Virus record (IMG/VR): IMGVR_UViG_3300048033_000561
Span: 1 to 24,568 of that record
Length of the DNA: 24,568 bases
From: a virus
Reading direction: 5' to 3' (one strand)
Shown: in pieces, positions 7,497 through 14,150 of the stretch
Layout: each line of letters opens with the position of its first letter
Position numbering within the stretch: position 1 is the first letter of the stretch
Made by a program: the position numbers and the translations under genes
Notes under the pieces: generated by a model
The model's database searches: none
Told to the model about the DNA's origin: nothing
Seen by the model: the letters and a program-made list of their open reading frames with translations, nothing else

Positions 7497-8881
7497 GATC
7501 GCACTTTAGCAGCAAGATCTTTGTCTGCTTTGCCCCATGTTCCAGATGATTTAGTAACAAATGAATTAACCCGAGCGAATCCCCATTGCTGTGGAGTTGT
7601 ACCAGGCCGATGACCAGTTTTCCATGCAGCAACACCACGATTATAAACTTGTCTTAGAATTCCAAGGGGCATACCAGATTTTTCAGCTTTTGCTTTTAAA
7701 CCTTTAGTTGCATCTTCGTCTAATGTTTCGTTGTATTCGCTAAATGATTTCATTTCTTCACCGTACATTTGTTGGTATTTTTTAGTATGCTTAGATGGTT
7801 TGGTTTTTGCATCTTTATCGCCAGGTGCTGGTTTATATGCATTAGGATCATCATCGTCCATTTTTGCTTGTTTCTTAAACTGTGCATCTCGTTTAGCTTT
7901 AGTAGATTTAGCAAGACCCTTATGATAATTAGCTGGCTGAGAACCTTTACGATCGCCGATATCAGGATCTTCAGAAGCTTCTTTTGGTACACAATTTGGA
8001 ACTTGTTTACCATTCTTGGTTTTCATTCCAACTTGTTTATGGGTATCCCAACATGCTTCATCAAGTTTTTCGATGTCAGTTAACCACTTACGCATTTTCT
8101 TACCGTCAGCCATTTCGATCAGCACATAGTTAGATCCCAGCATAGAAACCGTTCCGACTTCATCTGATTCCTTAATTGCAACGAGATCTCCTAGTTCAAA
8201 TAATTGTCCTTGAACATAGGCTTCTCGTTCTTCTGACACTGTTTGCAATTGTATGTGCTGACGGTAATCATGGGATTCTTTAAGTCCCATGGCGGTACGC
8301 AAATCATTAAATAATTGCTTACCATCTTTAAAGTTTTTAGGTAGACCTTTAGTGAATAGACTGAAATCATTTGCTTGTGCAGCAGCTCTCATCTTAGAAG
8401 CTGACATTCCAGATACACCTTCTGCATCAGGATCACGCTCACCAGCAGAGATTACATTAACTCCACCTTCAAAGTTATAGAAACCATGACGGCCTTTTTT
8501 AGCATTGTACCTACCAATCAATGCTTCGAACTCATTAACACGATCTGATCCAACAACCATATTGACACGGTTATAACCTTGATCGTATATCTTTACAAGA
8601 ATATCAAATACATTTTTGACAGATTTATCTAATTGAATTGATCGCGCATGACGTGGGAACATCTTGCGCATATACTTAACTTTATTATTATAGTCTAATG
8701 GATTCTTTTTTGCATCGTTAGACTGAGAAGCGAATACCATATATTTAGATCCGCGTGCAACCTTAGCTACAGCGTCTAACAGCTTCTCATGACCTACTGT
8801 AGGAGGATTAAATCTTCCGAAAGTAAAGGTAATTTCTTTTGTGGCTTCAGTGACATACTCACTAAATGACTTGAACGACAT
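7493..8881 (-). CDS. Capsid-targeted polyprotein: nucleotidyltransferase + SH3/KOW-like + DUF5824-like
   Basis: 462 aa with several modules. Residues 1-12 (MSFKSFSEYVTE|A) look like a capsid-targeting sequence. Residues 16-200 are a cytidylyltransferase/NMNAT-like domain with the nucleotide-binding motif FGRFNPPTVGH (H31 of TVGH) and a C-terminal SASKMRAAA motif like the ISxTxxR of that superfamily. Residues about 229-270 resemble a small SH3/KOW barrel. Then come KLDE|ACWDTHKQVGMK, a basic linker, a second internal MKSFSEYNETLDE|DA (377-391), and a C-terminal DUF5824-like segment (VYNRGVAAWKTGHRPGTTPQ...). The LDE|A and LDE|D sites fit the (L/I)xE specificity of T4 gp21 prohead protease. Domain assignment is confident for the nucleotidyltransferase and moderate for the rest. 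Substrate unknown (NMN, CTP-alcohol or other). Confidence 0.85.
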   Translation of the reverse strand: MSFKSFSEYVTEATKEITFTFGRFNPPTVGHEKLLDAVAKVARGSKYMVFASQSNDAKKNPLDYNNKVKYMRKMFPRHARSIQLDKSVKNVFDILVKIYDQGYNRVNMVVGSDRVNEFEALIGRYNAKKGRHGFYNFEGGVNVISAGERDPDAEGVSGMSASKMRAAAQANDFSLFTKGLPKNFKDGKQLFNDLRTAMGLKESHDYRQHIQLQTVSEEREAYVQGQLFELGDLVAIKESDEVGTVSMLGSNYVLIEMADGKKMRKWLTDIEKLDEACWDTHKQVGMKTKNGKQVPNCVPKEASEDPDIGDRKGSQPANYHKGLAKSTKAKRDAQFKKQAKMDDDDPNAYKPAPGDKDAKTKPSKHTKKYQQMYGEEMKSFSEYNETLDEDATKGLKAKAEKSGMPLGILRQVYNRGVAAWKTGHRPGTTPQQWGFARVNSFVTKSSGTWGKADKDLAAKVRS

Positions 8882-9240
8882 TACTTATCCCCAGATTTCT
8901 TTTTCTGGAGTTTAGCCCTATCTTTTTGCCTAACAGTTTTAAGAAGTTTCTTAGCCAATGTTTTAATGGCTTGCTTCTTTTTAGCAACTCTGTCTTCAAC
9001 GCCCTTACGAGCAGCATAAGACAAGTCAGACTTATCTTTGTCACGTAACATCTTTTTGACCATAGCCTGACGTGCTTGACGTTCTGCACGTTTTACAAGT
9101 ACTTCTTTAGATGCTAGTTTACGCATGGATCTTTTACGACCCATTTGAATCTTCGCCTTATTGCGACGCATTGCCTGTTTTAATTTCATGCGTTGTTGTG
9201 TATTCAACGCTTCGTTTGTTTGTTCCATGTTTCTTCCCAT
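8881..9240 (-). CDS. Very basic helical protein, conserved in T4-like phages
   Basis: 119 aa, more than a quarter Lys/Arg, predicted helical throughout (QRMKLKQAMRRNKAKIQMGRK, then ASKEVLVKRAERQARQAM..., SYAARKGVEDRVAKK...). I recall close relatives next to ligase-like and nucleotidyltransferase genes in marine T4-like phages. The composition suggests a DNA- or RNA-binding head-internal protein, though it lacks an obvious capsid-targeting N-terminus. The annotated start overlaps the preceding stop (TAATG). An ATG at 9228 has a better GGGAAG upstream and would drop four residues. Confidence 0.8.
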   Translation of the reverse strand: MGRNMEQTNEALNTQQRMKLKQAMRRNKAKIQMGRKRSMRKLASKEVLVKRAERQARQAMVKKMLRDKDKSDLSYAARKGVEDRVAKKKQAIKTLAKKLLKTVRQKDRAKLQKKKSGDK

Positions 9241-10490
9241 TAGGAGCGAGACGGCGTGTCCCAGCCTTTAATAACATCAGAGGAGAAGTTGTTATAACTG
9301 AACGTCATACGATCAACTAATTTAACTGCTCCGCCCTTTAACTTATCAATAGCAACAAAACCTTCTACGCCAGTAACGTGGTATCCGTCTCGTTTCTTGA
9401 TAAATGTATCAATTTTATTTACTTTATTAAGTTTATTTATAATAACTAGTTTCGCCACTACAATAGCATTTTGTAAATCAAATATAGCTTTTAAGTTAGC
9501 TTTATTACCTGGAGAAAAGAACTTAAGCAGCTCATCTCTCTTTGCAAGTTTACGATCTTTTGCAACTTGAGTTTTTACTTTGCCGGCTTCTTTTGCAAAT
9601 CTTTCTTCAATCCATTTGATAAGACCATCTACATGTTTCGATGTATTTGTAACCTTTTCTCCTCGTCTAACGAACGAGTTATTATAGGTTTCGATAAGTC
9701 CTGCTAGTTCTTCATTCCTAGAAAGATCGTTAAGTGCTGTACCTTTAATCTTTTTAAAGATTGTACCAGCAACACTAAGTGCTTTAGTTACTTCATCAGT
9801 ATCTTTCTGTGTAAGAGTAGCTGTTCCAGATAGGTCTCTTAGGTTAGCATCTTGTAACCATACAGATGATGCACTTTTAAATGAAGAGGCTTTAACATTA
9901 AATGTAGCTCTCATATTTTCAAAAGAATCACCTGAGTAAGAAGTATGTACAACAATGCCAATCTTAGACTTACGTATAAGTTGAGCCTCTGCAGAATCTG
10001 CACGTACGGCATATACAATAGTATTAGGATGGAAAGTAATATACTTGACACCGTCTATAGTTTCAGTCTTGAGATCATCCTTTGTAAACATAAGATCTCC
10101 TTGAATCACGCCAGTAATTCCTATCTTACTTAGTTCATCAAATGAAACTTTAAGTTTTGTTGACAAGTCTCCAGATGTATCAGCATCGATTTCAGCATGT
10201 GATTTATATACTTTAGGATTCTTATTAAAGATACCTTTCTTTGCCACAAAGAACTTCTTATCAGTTGGATCAATACCAGCAAATACTGCAGGTGCACCAT
10301 CCCATTTAACAGTCACATCAGTTGTTTTCTTTGAACTACCTGCTAACATATCTCGCATTGCTCTTAATGCAAGTATAGCATCACGTGCACCATTAACACC
10401 ACCATAAATCACACGATCCTCAATATGAGTCATATGTGTATTCTTAGAAGAGGCAGCTTCTGTTATTGAGTGTGACTTAAAATTAATCAT
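9240..10490 (-). CDS. Capsid-targeted ligase/covalent-nucleotidyltransferase-like protein (DUF6267-like)
   Basis: 416 aa. N-terminus MINFKSHSITE|AA fits a capsid-targeting sequence with an IxE cleavage site. The body carries an ordered set of motifs like those of ATP-dependent DNA/RNA ligases and capping enzymes: motif I KWDG (K62, D64, G65) as the candidate adenylated lysine, FFVAKKGIF near 80-87, GVIQGDLMF (127-135) as motif III, VEGFVA (375-380) as motif IV, and GGAVKLVDR (386-394) as motif V. A helical insertion (about 230-350) separates III from IV. I remember this family as DUF6267. Ligase fold is inferred from motifs; activity and substrate are unknown. It is in the late cargo operon with a TAATG overlap upstream. 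Confidence 0.83.
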   Translation of the reverse strand: MINFKSHSITEAASSKNTHMTHIEDRVIYGGVNGARDAILALRAMRDMLAGSSKKTTDVTVKWDGAPAVFAGIDPTDKKFFVAKKGIFNKNPKVYKSHAEIDADTSGDLSTKLKVSFDELSKIGITGVIQGDLMFTKDDLKTETIDGVKYITFHPNTIVYAVRADSAEAQLIRKSKIGIVVHTSYSGDSFENMRATFNVKASSFKSASSVWLQDANLRDLSGTATLTQKDTDEVTKALSVAGTIFKKIKGTALNDLSRNEELAGLIETYNNSFVRRGEKVTNTSKHVDGLIKWIEERFAKEAGKVKTQVAKDRKLAKRDELLKFFSPGNKANLKAIFDLQNAIVVAKLVIINKLNKVNKIDTFIKKRDGYHVTGVEGFVAIDKLKGGAVKLVDRMTFSYNNFSSDVIKGWDTPSRS

Positions 10491-11479
10491 TATATTACCT
10501 TAGTATTTCTATTTTTAAGTGCTGTACCTTTTGCAACTATAAAGAATCTAGCTCCTGGAATTCCAAACTGGTTTTTAGCTTGCTCTGGTCTCACATAGTA
10601 ATAACACTCGTAATCGTTTTTAGGCAATTCATTATGATATTGTGTATGATTTGAAGTAATTGTGTATATAGGAATACCGTCTTTTACTCCAGATCTTTTA
10701 AGGTTCATAGGACCTTGATATAGAACATCGATGTTTTGACGGCCGTCTGGCTTTGACTTAAACCCTTTACCATACATTGTCATACGTATAATTTTAGGAT
10801 CAGTAACTTTACGTGCATATGCAGTCTTCATAGGAAAGCGTTTAGCGCCATTAAGTTCTTTTACCACGGCATCTACAAAACTAAACATATCTTTTGATTT
10901 AGTATTCTTTAGCTCAGGCATGCCACCATACTGTTGGAAGTCATTTGCCTTATTACCCTTTTTATGAGAAATCCAAAATACTTCTTTTCCTTCTGGATCA
11001 AGCATATGGAAGTCTGATTTAGGAACACCAGGAGTAGATTCAATAGCAGCAACACGTTCAGTACGCTTACCTATTTTTACTAGAATAAAAGGTACTGTTT
11101 CTTTATCGAATACTGCTTGAAGTTTTTTCTTTAGATCTGCTAGTGCTTCATCTTCTGCACGGGTGCCTGATCCTTTACCCTTACCACCAAATTCTGGAGA
11201 TTTAGCCAGATCTGCTAATTGATATTTTTTGCCGTTGACACCAGTAAATTCAATGGCATTCATTGCCTTTTTATTACCATCTCTAACAGCTGTACGATAT
11301 GTTTCTAGGGAATTATCTTTTCTAAGAATAACAGTATCACCTTTCATTGTAAGAAATGGATCTCCGTCATTAATTTTGCGAACAATATTTTCTGCTCGGC
11401 CTTCTCTGCCGGGCTTTAACAATTGTTCTCCAGATAGTTTTACATACATTTCTGAAATAAACCCTTTGAAAGTAAGCAT
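10490..11479 (-). CDS. Capsid-targeted protein, possible PD-(D/E)XK-type nuclease
   Basis: 329 aa. MLTFKGFISE|M lines up residue for residue with T4 internal-protein capsid-targeting sequences (pattern M-x-T-aromatic-x-x-F-I-x-E) and ends in an IxE site. Mid-protein, an acidic helix (RAEDEALADLKKKL, 108-120) is followed by SDFHML (D156) and a strand VFWISHKKG (S171-H-K173), then DFQQYGGMPEL. Spacing and context resemble a PD-(D/E)XK nuclease core with a changed second acid, but this is a weak fold guess. It is the first gene after a strong late promoter and therefore the operon's lead cargo protein. Similar sequences occur as hypothetical proteins in marine T4-like phages. Confidence 0.8.
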   Translation of the reverse strand: MLTFKGFISEMYVKLSGEQLLKPGREGRAENIVRKINDGDPFLTMKGDTVILRKDNSLETYRTAVRDGNKKAMNAIEFTGVNGKKYQLADLAKSPEFGGKGKGSGTRAEDEALADLKKKLQAVFDKETVPFILVKIGKRTERVAAIESTPGVPKSDFHMLDPEGKEVFWISHKKGNKANDFQQYGGMPELKNTKSKDMFSFVDAVVKELNGAKRFPMKTAYARKVTDPKIIRMTMYGKGFKSKPDGRQNIDVLYQGPMNLKRSGVKDGIPIYTITSNHTQYHNELPKNDYECYYYVRPEQAKNQFGIPGARFFIVAKGTALKNRNTKVI

Positions 11480-11508
11480 ATCATATTAGTCCCGTGTTAT
11501 GTTTATAC

Positions 11509-11516
11509 TATTTATA
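11509..11516 (-). promoter_or_regulatory. T4-type late promoter TATAAATA for the head-cargo operon
   Basis: Exact TATAAATA on the minus strand in the gap between the SprT-like gene and the first capsid-targeted gene, about 30 bases before the start at 11479. It directly follows the U-rich tail of a terminator, separating early from late transcription. Confidence 0.88.
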
Positions 11517-11544
11517 CAAAAACAAAAGCCTACTAAAAGGCTTT
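11517..11544 (-). terminator. Rho-independent terminator after the SprT-like gene
   Basis: Minus-strand stem AAAGCCT / AGGCTTT (arms 11544-11538 and 11531-11525) with a 6-base loop, followed by the tail TTTGTTTTTG. The stem overlaps the stop codon of the metalloprotease gene. The two-strand geometry and T-rich tail fit only the minus strand. Confidence 0.78.
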
Positions 11545-11968
11545 ATAAAATTTCGGTAAAACAATCACGGGCTAATTGAGCTTCAACTTTAAAAGCTTCT
11601 TTTTCCCAAGGTTTATTTTCGTACTTAAAGTTTGAATTGTAAACTTTTTTCTTCCAACGAATACGTCCATCATCTAATGCCACCATTTCTTTACGGTAGT
11701 ATTGTTTAAGATGAGTCAGCTCATGACAAATAGTTGATACAAAATCGAACAAACGCAATGTCTTATCGATTTCAATATCAAATTCTTTATGTGTGTCAAG
11801 CTCAAGGCAATAGCCATAAGCTCCTTCATTAGATAAGCAATTTGTGAGACGTACTGTGATATCAAGTGTACGTACTCGTGGTAATACTCTTTTGAGATAC
11901 CACGAGACTACTTTATCGGCAATAGCTCTTTGAGCTTTAGTGCCACCAGTGATTTCGATATAGTTCAT
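11543..11968 (-). CDS. SprT-like zinc metalloprotease
   Basis: 141 aa from the ATG at 11968; a GTG three codons upstream (11977) overlaps the previous stop, but GGTGA is well placed for 11968. The zinc-metallopeptidase motif HELTH is at residues 82-86 (H82, E83, H86), preceded by a hydrophobic FVSTIC helix and followed by WEKEAFKVEAQ, a typical glu-zincin third-ligand region. Size and pattern fit SprT/Spartan-like domains, which in cells cut DNA-protein crosslinks. In phages the target is unknown. It is the last gene of an early-type unit and ends in a terminator. Confidence 0.83.
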   Translation of the reverse strand: MNYIEITGGTKAQRAIADKVVSWYLKRVLPRVRTLDITVRLTNCLSNEGAYGYCLELDTHKEFDIEIDKTLRLFDFVSTICHELTHLKQYYRKEMVALDDGRIRWKKKVYNSNFKYENKPWEKEAFKVEAQLARDCFTEIL

Positions 11969-11973
11969 ATCGA

Positions 11974-12237
11974 TCACCGACGGTAGATGTACGCGTCTAC
12001 CTTTTCTGCCAATGGAAGTGGCAGTGATTGATTATAGCGTCGAACGCCTTGACGATGTCCGCGACCTTGACACTTAACATAGAACTGATAGTCCATATTA
12101 GCCTCACGCAGGTCGCGGTTCATGTGTTTAACCATAGTACGCAGATCATCAAGTTGAAACATATCATCACTATTTTTATAGTCAAATGTTCCGATGTAAG
12201 CATCTGATACGCGGTTTTTATTTACTTTAATACCCAT
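11974..12237 (-). CDS. Small unknown protein
   Basis: 87 aa, charged, with predicted alpha/beta structure (DAYIGTFDYKNSDD, LRTMVKHMNRDLRE, YQFYVKCQGRGHRQGVRRYN). First gene after an early-type promoter and overlapping the metalloprotease start, so they are co-transcribed and coupled. No family recognised. Confidence 0.72.
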   Translation of the reverse strand: MGIKVNKNRVSDAYIGTFDYKNSDDMFQLDDLRTMVKHMNRDLREANMDYQFYVKCQGRGHRQGVRRYNQSLPLPLAEKVDAYIYRR

Positions 12238-12266
12238 TTTCTCTCTCCTTATGATATTATGTAAAC

Positions 12267-12295
12267 ATTATACCACATAAAAAAGAGAATGTACA
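12267..12295 (-). promoter_or_regulatory. Early-type sigma70 promoter upstream of the 87-aa gene and SprT-like gene
   Basis: Minus strand: -35 TGTACA (12295-12290), 17-base spacer, -10 TATAAT (12272-12267), TGG extension. Its -35 lies in a 19-base element repeated exactly at 13854-13872. Confidence 0.87.
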
Positions 12296-12307
12296 CAGTT
12301 AATTTAG
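12289..12307 (-). repeat. 19-bp direct repeat around a promoter -35 (copy 1)
   Basis: CTAAATTAACTGTGTACAT on the minus strand, identical to 13872-13854. It includes the TGTACA -35 and the 13 bases upstream of it; a short hairpin borders it on the upstream side in both copies. Confidence 0.85.
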
Positions 12308-12310
12308 CTT

Positions 12311-12511
12311 TTAGCTAAAATATTTATGGAGCATATCAATTCGATCTTCAGAAGCAGCCATTTTATCAAGTTCTTCTTGAATAGCTTCTACAATATCGCT
12401 ATGCTCACCAATACCAACTGAGTGGTTCATGTAAACCATGATATTAGTTTTTGCCCGTTCGAGCTCTCCTTCAGCATGCATTTTAGCTGCTTTAACTAGT
12501 TGTTCTTTCAT
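12311..12511 (-). CDS. Small conserved T4-like phage protein
   Basis: 66 aa, helical (KEQLVKAAKMHAEGELERAK..., VGIGEHSDIVEAIQEELDKM...EDRIDMLHKYF). I recall near-identical patterns in many marine T4-like phages, always as hypothetical. The start is the second ATG (12511): AGGA is seven bases before it but only one before the first ATG at 12517. The stop codon lies in a small inverted repeat (TTTAGCT/AGCTAAA), a weak possible transcript end. Function unknown. Confidence 0.8.
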   Translation of the reverse strand: MKEQLVKAAKMHAEGELERAKTNIMVYMNHSVGIGEHSDIVEAIQEELDKMAASEDRIDMLHKYFS

Positions 12512-12528
12512 TATCATATCCTTTTGAT

Positions 12529-12663
12529 TTATAGCCCTAAAATACCAAACAAATTAAACCAACCCATACTAACTCCTATAATAATAGGAATGCCTATCAT
12601 AGTTATTGCTATAATAAGGAATGCTAATCCAACACCCTTATTATGATAAGGTTCATTACTCAT
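12529..12663 (-). CDS. Small membrane protein
   Basis: 44 aa from the ATG at 12663, which overlaps the preceding gene's end by eight bases. A longer frame starting at 12735 would run inside the preceding gene and lacks support. After a polar head (MSNEPYHNKG) the rest is one long or two short hydrophobic segments (GLAFLIIAITMIGIPIIIGV, then WFNLFGILGL). Likely a membrane peptide; function unknown. Confidence 0.68.
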   Translation of the reverse strand: MSNEPYHNKGVGLAFLIIAITMIGIPIIIGVSMGWFNLFGILGL

Positions 12664-12949
12664 GTTCACCACCTGGACCACGTGAATTTGCGCGGAACAT
12701 ATCTGGACGACGCTTTGCCGTTTCAAACATGCCAACAGTTATACACACACCGCCTAATAGCAACGCGTGAAACAAAACATTGACTCCTAAATACATCCAT
12801 GTACCAGTCATCATTGTAAATATTAGACACCACATCCATGCAAGAATCTGCATTACCATATGTCTAACTCGTAGATCCTGAATATTGCTTAATGGATTCT
12901 TACTGTGATCCATTACAACTTCCCAGTTATTTATAATAAATTTTTTCAT
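12656..12949 (-). CDS. Membrane protein, two transmembrane segments
   Basis: 97 aa with hydrophobic helices at about residues 34-52 (LAWMWCLIFTMMTGTWMYL region) and 55-75 (VLFHALLLGGVCITVGMF), a polar N-terminus and an RGPGGEHE tail. I recall this C-terminal tail and the AWMW...TGTW pattern from T4-like marine phages, but with no known role. AAGGGA precedes the ATG at 12949. It is in a cluster of three consecutive small membrane genes and might alter the host envelope or exclude superinfecting phage; that is a guess. Confidence 0.75.
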   Translation of the reverse strand: MKKFIINNWEVVMDHSKNPLSNIQDLRVRHMVMQILAWMWCLIFTMMTGTWMYLGVNVLFHALLLGGVCITVGMFETAKRRPDMFRANSRGPGGEHE

Positions 12950-13143
12950 TATTCCCTTTCACAGACTCCGGTTATTTCACCTTCATCGTTGATTGATATA
13001 ATACGCTCCTTTTCTAGCATATCTAAAGTAATGTCGGCCCCATCTTTGAGGCCGTCTCTAAACGCCATTCTTCCATGCTGGCGCAGTGCAATGACAAAAA
13101 ATATCAATAAAGATATTTCTTGCCAATAATCCTGTAGGATCAT
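12949..13143 (-). CDS. Small single-pass membrane protein
   Basis: 64 aa with one N-terminal hydrophobic helix (ISLLIFFVIAL, residues 10-20) and an acidic, probably cytoplasmic tail (GADITLDMLEKERIISINDEGEI). It overlaps the preceding stop by ATGA, and its own stop overlaps the start of the next gene. Unknown function. Confidence 0.68.
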   Translation of the reverse strand: MILQDYWQEISLLIFFVIALRQHGRMAFRDGLKDGADITLDMLEKERIISINDEGEITGVCERE

Positions 13144-13454
13144 GCAGCTTCCTTTCCAGGAGATACACGTATGGCATTGCTCTCTAAAAATTCAGCGTAT
13201 TCAGGCGATAGTTTGCCTAGCTCTTCCTTCCATTCATCATATGATCTGAAAGTAACAGGAAACTCCTTATAGGAGATATCGTTTTCCATACACAAGGCAG
13301 CAACAAATGCTGCAGCATCCTGTATACGGTCTAAAGTAGAAACGATATAGTCGTTACCGCCTTTAAATTTCCAATAAGCGTTACCGCTTGAGTGCTTACC
13401 GTCTTCACTGTGAGCACCATAGTTTTCAAGAGTTTGAGTTGAAATAACGTACAT
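13140..13454 (-). CDS. Conserved phage protein, unknown function
   Basis: 104 aa, beginning MYVISTQTLENYGAHSEDGK, then YWKFKGGNDYIVS and a region AAAFVAALCMENDISYKEFPV. I recall this N-terminal pattern (VISTQ..ENYGAH..YWKFKGG) in many unrelated tailed phages, so it is a widespread accessory family with no characterised function. One-base overlap with the preceding gene. Confidence 0.76.
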   Translation of the reverse strand: MYVISTQTLENYGAHSEDGKHSSGNAYWKFKGGNDYIVSTLDRIQDAAAFVAALCMENDISYKEFPVTFRSYDEWKEELGKLSPEYAEFLESNAIRVSPGKEAA

Positions 13455-13795
13455 TATACTGCCTCCACTTTAATTTGTTTAAAACCAATATTTGAACAAA
13501 GAAAGAATTCTCCATTCAATTCAAAGATATCGCCTACAGAAGAACTATGGTTACGATCGCCAATTGCTTCAACCATATCTTGTCTATTCCAAAGGTTAGT
13601 CCATTCAAAAGCTTGCTCTAAACGAGTAGTCGCTACTGTATAAGCTTCAGTAAACATTGAGAACATGCTTGAGTCAAATCTGTCAGCACCGAAGATAGAC
13701 AATTTGTTTTTTGTTTCAAATGCTGGTACAGTTTCGCCAGCGTTTACGGCATCGATTTGATCGCTAGTTAACTGAATTTGGTGAATCGTAATCAT
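13454..13795 (-). CDS. Unknown protein with a YodL-like C-terminal motif
   Basis: 113 aa. The C-terminal segment SSSVGDIFELNGEFFLCSNIGFKQI resembles the short SxSxGDI...GF..I pattern seen in YodL-type and related phage/plasmid proteins. The N-terminus is a beta strand followed by LTSDQIDAVNAGE. First gene after its own early-type promoter, with GGAG eight bases before the ATG. Function unknown. Confidence 0.74.
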   Translation of the reverse strand: MITIHQIQLTSDQIDAVNAGETVPAFETKNKLSIFGADRFDSSMFSMFTEAYTVATTRLEQAFEWTNLWNRQDMVEAIGDRNHSSSVGDIFELNGEFFLCSNIGFKQIKVEAV

Positions 13796-13831
13796 AATAT
13801 AGTCTCCATACTGTTTTCATCTCTTGATACC

Positions 13832-13860
13832 AATATACCACGTATGGATGCATATGTACA
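13832..13860 (-). promoter_or_regulatory. Early-type promoter for the small-gene cluster
   Basis: Minus strand: -35 TGTACA (13860-13855), 17-base spacer, -10 TATATT (13837-13832) with TGG extension. The -10 differs by one base from the others in the set, so it may be a little weaker. Confidence 0.82.
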
Positions 13861-13872
13861 CAGTTAATTTAG
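13854..13872 (-). repeat. 19-bp direct repeat around a promoter -35 (copy 2)
   Basis: Exact copy of 12289-12307 in the same orientation and the same place relative to a promoter. Confidence 0.85.
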
Positions 13873-13906
13873 TCTATTTGCATTTTTTTTACAAATAGAC
13901 TAAATT
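13866..13906. other. Perfect 15-bp inverted repeat upstream of an early promoter
   Basis: Arms AATTTAGTCTATTTG (13866-13880) and its exact complement (13892-13906) flank an 11-base T/A-rich loop. It lies in the 132-base gap between the 72-aa gene and the promoter at 13832. On neither strand is the stem followed by a clear run of T, so it is not a classical terminator; it could stabilise the upstream mRNA end, form a factor-independent pause, or be a protein-binding site. Confidence 0.8.
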
Positions 13907-13927
13907 TGTGACATTTATGTTACAGTA

Positions 13928-14146
13928 TTAATGAAGTTTTGGTTCAAGCTTCTTAATACCTAAAGCCCAGTTCTCTGCAGCATCTTCTGCATATCTAACT
14001 GTTTTACCTGGAAACTCTTCTATAAAGAATTGCTTAGAGTGATTATCAAAGTATTTAATATAGGCTAGTTCTTCTTTAAAATCAAAATGAACTTCGGCAT
14101 ATCCTTTGCCTTGTTCAGATTCATGTGTACTAAGTCTTTTACCCAT
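13928..14146 (-). CDS. Small conserved T4-like phage protein
   Basis: 72 aa with beta strands YAEVHFDFKEELAYIKYFDN and KQFFIEEFPGKTVRYAEDAAENWALGI. I recall relatives in T4-like marine phages annotated hypothetical. GGAG lies seven bases before the ATG; the gene follows thyX by four bases. No function assigned. Confidence 0.76.
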   Translation of the reverse strand: MGKRLSTHESEQGKGYAEVHFDFKEELAYIKYFDNHSKQFFIEEFPGKTVRYAEDAAENWALGIKKLEPKLH

Positions 14147-14150
14147 TAAT

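Noticed and set aside
7769-8083. 104-aa plus-strand frame opposite the polyprotein gene
   Set aside because: Antisense shadow, Phe/Cys-rich, no supporting signals.
9434-9441. TATAAATA on the minus strand inside the ligase-like gene
   Set aside because: Coding region (Ile-Asn-Lys codons); possible internal late promoter for the 119-aa gene but unsupported.
12928-12935. TATAAATA on the minus strand at the start of the 97-aa membrane gene
   Set aside because: It encodes residues near the N-terminus of a gene with its own good Shine-Dalgarno upstream, so chance is likely.
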